Part shown: piece after piece, positions 43,260 to 53,616 of the stretch | Layout: every line of letters begins with the position of its first letter | Numbering within the stretch: position 1 is the stretch's first letter | NCBI RefSeq assembly: GCF_900114765.1 | Contig: NZ_FOUD01000023.1 | Coordinates: forward strand, 1 to 58,637 | Length of the DNA stretch: 58,637 nt | Direction: 5' to 3' | DNA from: Halopseudomonas pachastrellae | Lineage (GTDB): Bacteria > Pseudomonadota > Gammaproteobacteria > Pseudomonadales > Pseudomonadaceae | The notes under the pieces: generated by a model | Databases searched by the model: none | Told to the model about the DNA's origin: nothing | The model's input: only the letters and a program-made list of their open reading frames with translations | Translations under genes and position numbers: made by a program

Positions 43260-44603
43260 TCAGACCGCCTTGAAGCGGAATACATCGGCCTGCTGATAGC
43301 GCTTCAGGCAGAGCGTCATCAGCAGAGTGCGGTGCGGCCTGAACAGGTCTCGGGCCTGATCTGCATCCAGCATCAGCGCGCCGATGTCGCTGTCGCGATA
43401 GGTGCGGTAGCCCACCTTGTTATCCACCAGTTCGGGACAGGCGGTAATGCTCACGTACAGGCGATCACCCGGGCGCTCGTACAGCGCCTGCAAGCGGTCG
43501 CAATTGATCAGCAGACTACGGTAATGCTTGGCTTGAGAGTACACGTGCACCGAGCTGATGACCTCTTCCTGCACCAGGCGAGTCAAACGCCGGTCTCGCC
43601 GGGTTTTGTCGTCATTGAAGTAAAACTCGATGATGTAGTCGGTAGCGGATGCGCCCTGGTCGTCCAGCACGCGGATGACTGTGTTCTGGTAGGCGTTATA
43701 GTGATCTCCGCCACGCTGGCTGGCAGCGCGGCTTACCTCAAGGGTGTGCTGCGCCAACCGCTCACGCCAGTCGGCGAAGCCAGTGTCCGGCACCATCAGC
43801 GCGCCGCAGATCAGGCTCCAGGTTATCGACTCCCGGGTACCGCGACCCTTGGCGGTGATGCTGCCGTGATCTTCCCCGTCGACTATGGCAAAGGCCAACC
43901 CTTGCGCCGGGGCTTCCTGGTAGTCGATACGAGGCGCGGCGTCCGGTTGATGGCTGAAGTCGATCAGCATGCGGGCGGCCTGCAGGTTGGCGGTTGATAC
44001 CCGCACGGTGCCGTCGGTGCCGGGTTTGTTGGCAACGGCGGCGATCCCGCTGTAGCCGCTATTGCCGACCAGTACGGTACACAGCAGGCTGCCATCGCCC
44101 AGCGGCGCGTCGGCGCTGAACAGATCCTGCTCGGCCAGTTCCCAGCTGTAGCTGCTGGCCAGCTCCAGACCCTTGAGAATCTGCGCGCCGGTTTCAAATA
44201 GCCGCGTGCCCTTCCAGCCCTTAACCGCGCGGCCAATGACCGAGCGCCCGGTGTGCGCCAGCGGGGAGCCGAAGTTTGCAGGAGCCAGCATCAGCAAATG
44301 GTGAATGGGGCGGCAATCGGGGGCAAAGCGCCTTAGCCAGTCACGAATGACCAGGCCACCGGTACTGTGCACAATCGCATCAACGCTCTTGGGCGCGCGA
44401 GGCAATCCGCGGTCGTCCCAGGCGCGATCAAGGGCGGCAACCAGATCGGCAAAGGTGACTTGATCGTCCAGCGAGATGTAGTCACCCAGGTGGATGTCCG
44501 CTACCTCGGCAGCGATGCCGTCAGGTGGTGGGTTGGCAAGGCGTTTGGCGAGGTCACGAAAGGAGCTGTAGCTGTCGCTCCAGCCGTGCAGAATTACCAG
44601 CAT
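43260..44603 (-). CDS. Alpha/beta hydrolase (lipase-like)
   Basis: A 447-residue alpha/beta hydrolase. MLVILHGWSDSYSSF supplies the oxyanion-hole HG, and the nucleophile elbow is IVHSTGG with S80. PIHHLLMLAPANFGSPLA resembles the PGAP1/lipase group. The C-terminal 150 residues form an extra beta-rich part with DYIIEFYFNDDK that I cannot assign. No signal peptide, so probably cytoplasmic. The ATG at 44603 has GGAGA 8 bp upstream; an earlier in-frame start adds a basic, unconserved leader. Confidence 0.82.
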   Translation of the reverse strand: MLVILHGWSDSYSSFRDLAKRLANPPPDGIAAEVADIHLGDYISLDDQVTFADLVAALDRAWDDRGLPRAPKSVDAIVHSTGGLVIRDWLRRFAPDCRPIHHLLMLAPANFGSPLAHTGRSVIGRAVKGWKGTRLFETGAQILKGLELASSYSWELAEQDLFSADAPLGDGSLLCTVLVGNSGYSGIAAVANKPGTDGTVRVSTANLQAARMLIDFSHQPDAAPRIDYQEAPAQGLAFAIVDGEDHGSITAKGRGTRESITWSLICGALMVPDTGFADWRERLAQHTLEVSRAASQRGGDHYNAYQNTVIRVLDDQGASATDYIIEFYFNDDKTRRDRRLTRLVQEEVISSVHVYSQAKHYRSLLINCDRLQALYERPGDRLYVSITACPELVDNKVGYRTYRDSDIGALMLDADQARDLFRPHRTLLMTLCLKRYQQADVFRFKAV

Positions 44604-44759
44604 AGGTCGTCTCCGCGTTAAACGTGGGTTTCGGCGCGAATGACGACTGCTGGACGGCTTCCTGCCGGGTTTGGTTATTAACCTTAGACGCTGCAGCGAT
44701 CCTTGCACAGCGCCCGCTGAATCTGTGCTGACCAGCCGGGCTGGTCACGTGGCTTTGGA

Positions 44760-44975
44760 CTAGCTGCCCTCGACGCGAAAGCCCACTTTCATCACCACCT
44801 GGAAGTGCGCGACCTTGCCATCGACGATATGGCCACGGGTTTCCTGCACCTCAAACCATTCCAGGTTTTTTACCGTCTTGGCGCACTCGGCGATACCGCT
44901 GCTGATGGCATCGTCGATGCTGGTGGGTGAAGAGCCGACAATCTCGATGCGTTTGTACAGGTGGTGATCCGACAT
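44760..44975 (-). CDS. Dodecin
   Basis: A 71-residue flavin-storage protein that assembles into a hollow dodecamer. YKRIEIVGSSPTSIDDAI, the flavin-stacking W40 in LEWFEVQETRG, and HFQVVMKVGFRVE match the family throughout. AGG within TGGAGGT precedes the ATG. A palindrome TGACCAG/CTGGTCA at 44729-44747, just past the stop, may end the transcript. Confidence 0.95.
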   Translation of the reverse strand: MSDHHLYKRIEIVGSSPTSIDDAISSGIAECAKTVKNLEWFEVQETRGHIVDGKVAHFQVVMKVGFRVEGS

Positions 44976-45220
44976 GTATTACCTCCATTGATGTATGCAA
45001 CCCGACGCACACAACAGGCGCCCGATACTTAGTCGACGGCAGCGACGGGTCAGAGTTCCTGTTCAATCGGGACGACAGCATATTCGGCACTACCGCAACG
45101 GGGTTCCAGGATGCTGACAGCTGGCTGCCAGAGTCAGTCGGTTGGCCATCCAGGGCCGCAGCCCGGGCAGCTGCAAACGAGGATACTGGCGGCTATCAAT
45201 AGAACAACAAGGATACCCTC

Positions 45221-47008
45221 ATGCAGCGCATGCTTCCCTTTGCCCTGCTGCTTGCTTTCGGCAGCCCCCTGACCTGCGTTGTGGCGGCGGAACGGCCCAA
45301 TATTCTGCTGATCGTCGCCGATGACCTGGGCTTCAGTGACGCCGGCGCCTACGGCGGTGAAATCAGCACGCCGAACATTGATCAGCTTGCTGCCGAAGGG
45401 CTGCAGTTCACCAACTTCCATGTTGCCGCCACCTGCTCACCCACCCGCTCGATGCTGATGACCGGCGTAGACAACCATCTGGTGGGCATGGGCAACATGA
45501 AGGAAATCATGGCCGACAACCAAAAGGGGCAACCCGGTTACGAGGGCTGGTTGAACGACAGCGTGGTTACCCTGCCCAGCCTGTTGCAGGACGCGGGCTA
45601 CAGCACCTACATGGCGGGCAAGTGGCACCTGGGCGCACGCCCGCAGAGTCAGCCGGTGGCGCGCGGTTTTGACCGCTCTTTTGCCCTGATGGAAAGCGGA
45701 GCCGACAACTGGGAAGCCAAGCACTACCTGCCAGGCGGCAGCGCCACCTGGCTTGAGGATGGCGCGCCGGTGGAGCTGCCTGACACCTTCTACTCCTCGT
45801 TTACCTACGCGGACAAACTGATCAGCTACATTGATGGCGGCCGCGCGCAGGGTAAACCGTTTTTCGGCTACCTGGCCTTTCAGGCTGTGCATGCGCCCCA
45901 CCAGGTGCCCGAAGAGTACATAGAGGGCTACCAGTCGCTGTATGACGCCGGCTGGGATCAGATTCGCGCGGATCGCTACCAGCGCCAACTGGCCAGCGGG
46001 TTGTTGCCAGACAGCGGTGAAAACCCGGTGACCGACGACTGGGGCACCTTTTACCAGCGCACCCACATCGACTGGGACACGCTGGGCGACGATGAGAAGG
46101 CCTATCGCAGCCGTCAGATGGCCGTTTTTGCCGGCATGGCCGAGGCGATGGATCAGAGCATCGGCAAGGTCATTCGCTATCTCAAGGACAGCGGGCAGTA
46201 TGACAACACGCTGATTCTGTTCATGAGCGACAACGGCGGTGAGTCCACGGTGCTGCGTGAGGTGGCGCCGCTGTTCTACCGCCTGCGCTACAACACTGAT
46301 TACGACGCCTTGGGCGCGCCCGGCAGCTACAGCGAATACGGCCCGGGCTGGGCTTACGCCTCCAATACGCCGTTCTACTCGTTCAAGGGCTCACCGTTCA
46401 GCGGTGGCATGCGGGTGCCCTTGATTGTCAGCCAGCCTGGCCGTATCGCGGCCGGCACGCGAACTCACAGCTTTGGTTACGTTACCGACATCACGCCTAC
46501 CCTGTTGGATATCGCCGGCGTCGCACAGCCCGATGGCGAGTATCGCGGCCAGGCAGTGCACGACATTATGGGCACCAGCATGCGCGCGCTGCTTGAAGGG
46601 CGCGCCGAGCGGATCCATGCCCCGGACCAGCCTACGGTATATGAACTGGCCGGTGGCATTGCCGTGTGGCTGGGTGACTACAAGCTTGTGACCTCCAAGA
46701 CCAGCTCGATTCCGGCTCGCAGCGGCCCGCAGCTGTTCAACGTGACCGAAGACCCACTGGAGCGACACAACCTGGCAGAACAGCATCCAGAGAAGGTCGA
46801 GCAGATGATGCAGATCTACCGCGATTATGTGGTTCGCAACCAGGTGATTGAAGTGCCCGATGACTACCGAGCCTGGGAGCAGGTGAAGAAAAATGGCCGC
46901 GAGCAGTTCATTGCCAACCACCGTCTGAGCTTGCTGCTGTTCGGCTTGGCAGTGATTGCCCTTGTGGTGCTGGGTGGCTGGTTGCTGGTGCGTCGCCAGC
47001 GCCACTGA
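45221..47008 (+). CDS. Arylsulfatase with C-terminal membrane anchor
   Basis: A 595-residue type I sulfatase that hydrolyses sulfate esters in the periplasm. A signal peptide (about 1-22) is followed by the metal site NILLIVADDLGFSD and the sulfatase signature with the cysteine converted to formylglycine, C72 in TCSPTRSMLMTG. GKWHLG and FMSDNGGES complete the site. A C-terminal helix, LLLFGLAVIALVVLGGWLLV, ending RRQRH, anchors it to the inner membrane, less usual among sulfatases. No formylglycine-generating enzyme gene is in the window. AAGGA lies 8 bp before the ATG. The substrate may be a marine or aromatic sulfate ester. Confidence 0.93.
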   Translation: MQRMLPFALLLAFGSPLTCVVAAERPNILLIVADDLGFSDAGAYGGEISTPNIDQLAAEGLQFTNFHVAATCSPTRSMLMTGVDNHLVGMGNMKEIMADNQKGQPGYEGWLNDSVVTLPSLLQDAGYSTYMAGKWHLGARPQSQPVARGFDRSFALMESGADNWEAKHYLPGGSATWLEDGAPVELPDTFYSSFTYADKLISYIDGGRAQGKPFFGYLAFQAVHAPHQVPEEYIEGYQSLYDAGWDQIRADRYQRQLASGLLPDSGENPVTDDWGTFYQRTHIDWDTLGDDEKAYRSRQMAVFAGMAEAMDQSIGKVIRYLKDSGQYDNTLILFMSDNGGESTVLREVAPLFYRLRYNTDYDALGAPGSYSEYGPGWAYASNTPFYSFKGSPFSGGMRVPLIVSQPGRIAAGTRTHSFGYVTDITPTLLDIAGVAQPDGEYRGQAVHDIMGTSMRALLEGRAERIHAPDQPTVYELAGGIAVWLGDYKLVTSKTSSIPARSGPQLFNVTEDPLERHNLAEQHPEKVEQMMQIYRDYVVRNQVIEVPDDYRAWEQVKKNGREQFIANHRLSLLLFGLAVIALVVLGGWLLVRRQRH

Positions 47009-47167
47009 CGGGCGCCGATAAGCGGACGCAATGATTGAAAATTTGTCTGCTGATTCGATCTGGCTCTACCTGCGGCAGGCGAACTAGGCTTGTACCCTGC
47101 TCCACCATCAGTGCACCTGAGGTGGTTATCTGCGGGGTCCCGCCCCGCCCACTGCCGGGAGAGCCCT

Positions 47168-47854
47168 GTGAGTCTGGCCAAAGGCTATTTCGATGTTGGA
47201 TTGTTCACCAATCAGTATGAGGCGCAGCAGCGTTTCTGGTCTGAGCAGGTAGGCCTGCCTTTCGACCATACGCTCAAGCTGGGTGGTGGCGTACGCCAGC
47301 ACCGCTATCAGGCAGGCGATGCGGTGCTGAAACTCAATGATGCACGCGACGCCCTGCCGATGGCTGAACGTCAGCCAATTGCCGCATTGCTGGTGGCGGT
47401 TGCCGGCCTTAGCGCACCGCGCGAGCTGCAAGACCCGGACGGCAACGCCATTACCCTGGTACCGGCCGGCCATGAGGGTATCAACGGCCTGGCCGTTCGC
47501 CTGCAGGTTACCGATGTGGCCCAGAGCAGCCAGTTCTACCAACAGGTGCTTGCCTGTACCGAGGTGTCGCCGGGCGTGCTGCGCTGCGGCGAGGCGTTGC
47601 TACTGCTTGAGCAGGCAAGCGCGAGGTGCGCCCCTGACACTGCCCCGCTGGTGGCCAAAGGACTGCGCTATCTCACGCTGCAGGTTTTTGATTGCGACGC
47701 GGCCTATGCCAGCGCTCTGGCGGCTGGAGCCGAGGGAACAAAGGCGCCGGTAAACATGGGCAGCACCGCCCGAATCGCCTTTATCCGCGACCCGGACGGC
47801 ATCTGGATCGAGCTGTCAGAGCGCGCCTCGGTCACGGGCAAGACGATCGGCTAG
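47168..47854 (+). CDS. VOC-family (glyoxalase/dioxygenase fold) protein
   Basis: A 228-residue protein with two VOC modules. The first starts KGYFDVGLFTNQYEAQQRFW, the second LAVRLQVTDVAQSSQFYQQV, each ending in the family's DPDG turn (ELQDPDGNAITLV, FIRDPDGIWIEL). The family includes glyoxalase I, extradiol dioxygenases and resistance proteins; metal ligands are not clear enough to choose. The GTG at 47168 follows GGGAGAG closely and is preferred over an upstream in-frame ATG at 47090. Its stop overlaps the convergent thioesterase gene by 4 bp. Confidence 0.85.
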   Translation: MSLAKGYFDVGLFTNQYEAQQRFWSEQVGLPFDHTLKLGGGVRQHRYQAGDAVLKLNDARDALPMAERQPIAALLVAVAGLSAPRELQDPDGNAITLVPAGHEGINGLAVRLQVTDVAQSSQFYQQVLACTEVSPGVLRCGEALLLLEQASARCAPDTAPLVAKGLRYLTLQVFDCDAAYASALAAGAEGTKAPVNMGSTARIAFIRDPDGIWIELSERASVTGKTIG

Positions 47855-48351
47855 CCGCACAGGTAGGTGCCCGTTCCGACTGCGATCAGGTTGCCGTCAT
47901 CGGCGTGCAGCTCGGAGCGCACCACCCCGACCTTATTGCCGGAGCGCAGCGGAACAGAGGTGCAGACAAACTGCTCGCCGCGGCCCGGGCGCAGGTAATC
48001 GACCCGCAGATCAATGGTACCCAGCTTGGACAGCCGTACCATGCGCTCCTGCAGACTTAGATGTGCGTGCCTTTCAAATGCCCCGATCATCGCCATAGCC
48101 CCACCGCAGACGTCGATCAGCGAGGAAATGGCGCCGCCGTGCAGGATGCCCTGGGTGTAGTTGCCGATCAGGTCAGGTCGCATACGGATGCTCATCGCCA
48201 CGCAGTCAGGGCGAATCTCGTCGATTTCGATACCCAGCAGCTGGTTATAAGGGATGCGATTGAAGAATCCGTGAACGGTCTTGATCAAATCGTCCGGCAA
48301 CAGCACCGGATGGTCGTCTGATGCCGGGGGCGTGAGAGCAGATGTAGTCAT
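47851..48351 (-). CDS. PaaI-type hotdog-fold thioesterase
   Basis: A 166-residue acyl-CoA thioesterase of the PaaI/YigI type. The hotdog helix signature is GILHGGAISSLIDVCGGAMAM, with a later strand DLRVDYLRPGRGEQF. AGGAG 7 bp upstream supports the ATG at 48351; an earlier in-frame start would add 27 unlikely residues. Substrate unknown. Convergent with the VOC gene and upstream of cysG on the same strand orientation. Confidence 0.88.
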   Translation of the reverse strand: MTTSALTPPASDDHPVLLPDDLIKTVHGFFNRIPYNQLLGIEIDEIRPDCVAMSIRMRPDLIGNYTQGILHGGAISSLIDVCGGAMAMIGAFERHAHLSLQERMVRLSKLGTIDLRVDYLRPGRGEQFVCTSVPLRSGNKVGVVRSELHADDGNLIAVGTGTYLCG

Positions 48352-48440
48352 GGGTAACTCCTGAAACAGTGGGTTACACCCTGCCCTATTAGCTCGCGGC
48401 GTACCAGAGCTGGACGGCTCTGCGTCCAGCATTTGGCAGT

Positions 48441-49862
48441 TTAGCCCTGATCGGTACCGAGTACGCCCCGCGTGCCGGCCTGCGCCTCAAACCACTTGAG
48501 TTTGTCGTGCAACTGAACCACTTCGCCGACAATCAGCAGCGTCGGCGGCTTGATCGCCTCTCCGGCCACCCGCTCGGCCATGTCGGCCAGGGTGCCGATC
48601 AGCACTTTCTGGTTATGCGTTGTACCCTGCTGTACCAGCGCAATGGGCGTCTGCGCATCGCGCCCGTGGGCTATCAGCTGGCTGCAAATATCGGGCAGAC
48701 CGACCAGGCCCATGTAGAACACCAGCGTCTGCCCCGGCGAGACCAGGTCACGCCATGGCAGGTTGGTGCTGCCGTCTTTCAGATGACCAGTGACAAAGCG
48801 CACAGACTGCGCGTAGTCACGGTGGGTCAGCGGGATGCCCGCGTAGGCCGAGCAGCCATTGGCAGCGGTAATGCCGGGTACAACCTGAAACGGCACGCCG
48901 TGGGTTGCCAGCTCTTCGATTTCTTCGCCGCCACGGCCAAAAATGAAGGGGTCACCGCCTTTGAGCCTCAGCACACGCTTGCCTTGCTGGGCCAGACGCA
49001 CCAGCAACTGGTTGATTTCCTCCTGCGGCACTGCATGGTCGCTGCGCGCCTTGCCAACGTAGATGCGATCAGCGTCGCGGCGGCACAGGTCAATGATCGC
49101 CGGTGCTACCAGGCGGTCATGCAGTACCACGTCGGCCTGCTGCATCAGGCGCAGTGCACGGAATGTCAGCAGGTCCGGGTCGCCCGGGCCGGCCCCCACC
49201 AGGTAGACCTCGCCTTGATAGACCTTGTCGCGCTGGCCGCGCAGCTCGGCTTCCAGCATGACCGCCGCCTCCGCGTCACGGCCGGCGAAGACACGCTCAG
49301 CCACCTCGCCCTGGAAGATGTTCTCCCAGAAGGCGCGGCGCTGGTTGATGGTCGGAAACGCGTCCTTCACCTGCTGGCGGAAGCGTTTGGCCAGCTGTGC
49401 CAGGCGGCCATAGGCAGCGGGGAACAGGGTCTCGATACGGGCCCGTGTGAGGCGTGCCAGTACAGGTGCATGGCTGCCGCTAGAAACGGCGATGAGCAAC
49501 GGGGAGCGGTCGACAATGGCGGGGAAAATCACCGTGCACAGGTGAGGCGCGTCCACGGCATTGACCGGGATGCGCAGCGCCTGGGCATCGGCCGATACCC
49601 GCGCATTGAGGCTCTCATCGTCGGTAGCGGCGATCACCAGAACAGCATGATCCAGGTCCGAGGGCTGATAGCCACCCTCCCGGACGCTGCCGTGGCCGTT
49701 GGCGACCAGCTCGCGCAGGGCGGGTTCGATCTGTGGCGCAACCACGTACAGACAAGCTTTTGCTTCACTCAAAAGCCGCGCTTTGCGCAGCGCGATTTCG
49801 CCACCGCCGACAACCAGTACACGACGCCCGGCAAGATTGTGAAACAGCGGCAGAAATTCCAT
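48441..49862 (-). CDS. cysG: Siroheme synthase CysG
   Basis: A 473-residue trifunctional enzyme turning uroporphyrinogen III into siroheme for sulfite and nitrite reductases. The N-terminal half is the dehydrogenase/ferrochelatase: NAD site [14 protein letters not shown], catalytic D104 (NAVDAPHL) and S128 (VSSGSHAP). The C-terminal half is the SAM-dependent methyltransferase, with [12 protein letters not shown] and [13 protein letters not shown]. Separated from serS by a terminator, so it has its own promoter in the 80 bp between them or reads through. Confidence 0.97.
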   Translation of the reverse strand: MEFLPLFHNLAGRRVLVVGGGEIALRKARLLSEAKACLYVVAPQIEPALRELVANGHGSVREGGYQPSDLDHAVLVIAATDDESLNARVSADAQALRIPVNAVDAPHLCTVIFPAIVDRSPLLIAVSSGSHAPVLARLTRARIETLFPAAYGRLAQLAKRFRQQVKDAFPTINQRRAFWENIFQGEVAERVFAGRDAEAAVMLEAELRGQRDKVYQGEVYLVGAGPGDPDLLTFRALRLMQQADVVLHDRLVAPAIIDLCRRDADRIYVGKARSDHAVPQEEINQLLVRLAQQGKRVLRLKGGDPFIFGRGGEEIEELATHGVPFQVVPGITAANGCSAYAGIPLTHRDYAQSVRFVTGHLKDGSTNLPWRDLVSPGQTLVFYMGLVGLPDICSQLIAHGRDAQTPIALVQQGTTHNQKVLIGTLADMAERVAGEAIKPPTLLIVGEVVQLHDKLKWFEAQAGTRGVLGTDQG

Positions 49863-49897
49863 ACAGGTGCGTCTCGTCTACAAGGTCATAACGGCAA

Positions 49898-49920
49898 AGC
49901 GGGAGCCATCGGCTCCCGCT
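49898..49920 (-). terminator. Rho-independent terminator of serS
   Basis: AGCGGGAGCC and GGCTCCCGCT form a perfect 10-bp stem with a 3-base loop; leftward it is followed by TTTGCCGTT. It lies 22 bp past the serS stop. Confidence 0.85.
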
Positions 49921-49941
49921 GAGGTGAAGGGTTCTGTCAGC

Positions 49942-51231
<1,290 letters not shown>

Positions 51232-51264
51232 TCATCATCTTTTGCAGTTTCAGGTGACGGCTGG

Positions 51265-51636
51265 TCAGCGTGTCAGCGACAGCCCAGCCCAGGTGGCGAG
51301 CAGGCCGAGACAGACACTGAGCAAAACATAGCCCAGAGCCAACAGGCCCTCGCCGTTCTCCAGCAGCCTCAGCGTATCCAGAGAAAAGGTCGAAAAGGTG
51401 GTAAAGGCGCCAAGCAAACCGGTCACCAGCAATTGACGCAGTACCGGCGAAAGCTCGGGGCGCTCCAGCCAAAGGCCGTATAGTACACCGATCAGCAGGC
51501 ATCCGAGCAGATTCACCAACAAGGTGGGTAACGGAAACAGCTTGGGCCAGTGCGCCATGGACCACTGCGCCACGCCAAAGCGCGCCAGGGCACCCAGCGC
51601 CCCGCCCAGCATGACCGCCATACACAGCTTAATCAT
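51265..51636 (-). CDS. crcB: Fluoride exporter CrcB (Fluc)
   Basis: A 123-residue fluoride channel, dimeric in the inner membrane, with four hydrophobic helices. [12 protein letters not shown] and [14 protein letters not shown] are the family motifs. The ATG at 51636 has GGAGG 4 bp upstream and overlaps the rarA stop by 8 bp. I see no fluoride riboswitch; expression is presumably from the rarA operon. Confidence 0.95.
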   Translation of the reverse strand: MIKLCMAVMLGGALGALARFGVAQWSMAHWPKLFPLPTLLVNLLGCLLIGVLYGLWLERPELSPVLRQLLVTGLLGAFTTFSTFSLDTLRLLENGEGLLALGYVLLSVCLGLLATWAGLSLTR

Positions 51637-52969
51637 CCGACCTCCGTTGCCTGCTGCTCGCGGCATCCAGGGCGCGCAGGTGTTGCAGTTTCTGGGCAAT
51701 CTTCAATTCCAGGCCCCGTGGTACCGGCTGGTAATACTGACGCGGCTCAATCACTTCAGGGAAGTAATCTTCACCGGCGGCGTAGGCCTCCGGTTCATCG
51801 TGAGCATAGCGATAGCCATCGCTGTAGCCCAACTCCTTCATCAGCTTGGTCGGCGCGTTACGCAGATGCAGCGGTACCTCCAGCGAGCCCTGGCCGGCAA
51901 CATCGCGCATTGCGCTGTTGAACGCGTTGTATACCGCGTTGCTCTTGGGTGCACAGGCCAGATAGGTGATTGCCTGGGCAACGGCCAGCTCACCCTCGGG
52001 ACTGCCGAGACGCTCTTGTACGTCCCAGGCATTAAGGCACAACGTCAGCGCTCTGGGATCAGCATTGCCGATATCTTCGCTGGCCATTCTTACCACGCGC
52101 CGGGCGATGTAGAGCGGGTCGCAGCCGCCGTCGAGCATGCGGGCAAACCAGTAAAGCGCCGCATCAGGGTTGGAGCCGCGCACAGATTTGTGCAAGGCCG
52201 AGATCTGATCGTAAAAGGCTTCGCCGCCCTTGTCGAAACGTCGGCGGTTGTCGCTGAGCAGCTCGCCGAGCAACTCCACCTCGATGACACCGCCCTGCTC
52301 CACCAGGTCGGCGGCAATCTCCAGCAAGTTCAGCAATCGCCGCGCGTCTCCGTCACTGGCATCGAGCAGCAACTGGCGCGCTTGCGGACTGAGCTGCAAC
52401 TGCAGTGCACCAAGGCCGCGCTCCATGTCCTCCAGGGCACGGTCCAGCAGCCCGCTCAAGGCTTCTTCGTCCAGGCCCTTGAGTACGTAGACCCGAGCGC
52501 GGGACAACAAGGCGTTGTTCAGCTCAAAGGACGGGTTTTCGGTGGTGGCGCCAATAAACAGCAGGGTGCCGTCTTCAACATAGGGCAGAAAGGCATCCTG
52601 CTGCGCCTTGTTGAAGCGGTGCACTTCATCAACAAACAGGATGGTCCGCCGCCCGTTGGCTGCGTAGTTCTGCCGTGCGATATCCACTGCCTGGCGAATG
52701 TCCTTAACCCCGGCCAGGACTGCAGAGAGGGTTTCAAAGTGAGCGTCGGTAACGGTGGCGATCAGGCGGGCCAAGGTTGTCTTACCGACGCCGGGTGGCC
52801 CCCAGAAAATCATTGAGTGCAGTGCGCCCTGCTCCAGCGCCGTGCGCAGCGGGCGGCCGGCGCCCAGCAGATGCGACTGGCCCGCGTATTCATCCAGATT
52901 GCGCGGGCGCATGCGCGCAGCCAGCGGCTCGCGCGGCGCCGGCGGCGCGAATAGACCGTCGTTATTCAC
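51629..52969 (-). CDS. rarA: Replication-associated recombination protein RarA (MgsA)
   Basis: A 446-residue AAA+ ATPase acting at stalled replication forks. Walker A is GPPGVGKT (57-64), Walker [11 protein letters not shown] (111-120); sensor residues lie near [11 protein letters not shown]. The C-terminal tetramerisation region has [18 protein letters not shown]. It overlaps crcB downstream and lolA upstream, as part of lolA-rarA-crcB. Confidence 0.97.
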   Translation of the reverse strand: MNNDGLFAPPAPREPLAARMRPRNLDEYAGQSHLLGAGRPLRTALEQGALHSMIFWGPPGVGKTTLARLIATVTDAHFETLSAVLAGVKDIRQAVDIARQNYAANGRRTILFVDEVHRFNKAQQDAFLPYVEDGTLLFIGATTENPSFELNNALLSRARVYVLKGLDEEALSGLLDRALEDMERGLGALQLQLSPQARQLLLDASDGDARRLLNLLEIAADLVEQGGVIEVELLGELLSDNRRRFDKGGEAFYDQISALHKSVRGSNPDAALYWFARMLDGGCDPLYIARRVVRMASEDIGNADPRALTLCLNAWDVQERLGSPEGELAVAQAITYLACAPKSNAVYNAFNSAMRDVAGQGSLEVPLHLRNAPTKLMKELGYSDGYRYAHDEPEAYAAGEDYFPEVIEPRQYYQPVPRGLELKIAQKLQHLRALDAASSRQRRSDD

Positions 52970-53600
52970 TGATCACGTCGACCCCGTCCGGCACCTCGAA
53001 CTGGAAGGTGTCGGCAGCAACCGGCTCATTCAGCACCACGTTCTGGAACAGAATATTGGTGCGCTGGCCAATCGGGTCGTTGAGCTGCATGTCGTTGATC
53101 AGCCTATCACGGAAGGACAGGCGCAGGGTTTCAAACATGGTGTCATTGGCCTTGGGCGTCAGCACAAAATCATCCACGGTGCCACCCTGGGTCCAGCGGA
53201 TGCTGAAGTTGTCGGTCAGGGTGCTGACGTCGCCAGACAGCAGCAGCGCAGGGGTATGCGTCAGGCGCTGGTCCAGCTTCTGGATGGTGACCTGCATCAG
53301 GTCAGGATCATACAGCCAGACCTGCTCGCCATCGGAGATCAGTACCTGCTCCAGCGGCGGATCGGTGTGCCAGCGAAACTTGCCCGGGCGCTGCAGGGTC
53401 ACCTGACCGCTGGTTTCCTGCAGGTTGGAGCCGTTGGAGCTGAGCGTCATCTGCGAGAAATTACCGGTCAGCGTGTTGGCCGCCGACAGCAGCTCGTTCA
53501 GGCGCTCGGCGGCCGCTGCTTCGTCCTCAGCCATGGCCGGCGCTGCCAGCAGTGCAGCGCACAGCGCAATCCAGCGCCAACCAGTGATGCGATTCAACAT
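52962..53600 (-). CDS. lolA: Outer-membrane lipoprotein carrier protein LolA
   Basis: A 212-residue periplasmic chaperone that carries lipoproteins from LolCDE to LolB; several lipoproteins here (Blc, the ClsC-like and the ankyrin protein) are potential cargo. Signal peptide 1-24 (ending APAMAEDE), then LTGNFSQ and [19 protein letters not shown] as in LolA. The ATG at 53600 is used since it starts the signal peptide. Overlaps rarA by 8 bp and follows ftsK by 16 bp. Confidence 0.96.
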   Translation of the reverse strand: MLNRITGWRWIALCAALLAAPAMAEDEAAAAERLNELLSAANTLTGNFSQMTLSSNGSNLQETSGQVTLQRPGKFRWHTDPPLEQVLISDGEQVWLYDPDLMQVTIQKLDQRLTHTPALLLSGDVSTLTDNFSIRWTQGGTVDDFVLTPKANDTMFETLRLSFRDRLINDMQLNDPIGQRTNILFQNVVLNEPVAADTFQFEVPDGVDVISE

Positions 53601-53616
53601 AACAGGGTTACTCCCC

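Noticed and set aside
48507..49922. A 471-codon open frame antisense to cysG
   Set aside because: Covers a complete, motif-bearing siroheme synthase on the other strand; the antisense product has no recognisable features.
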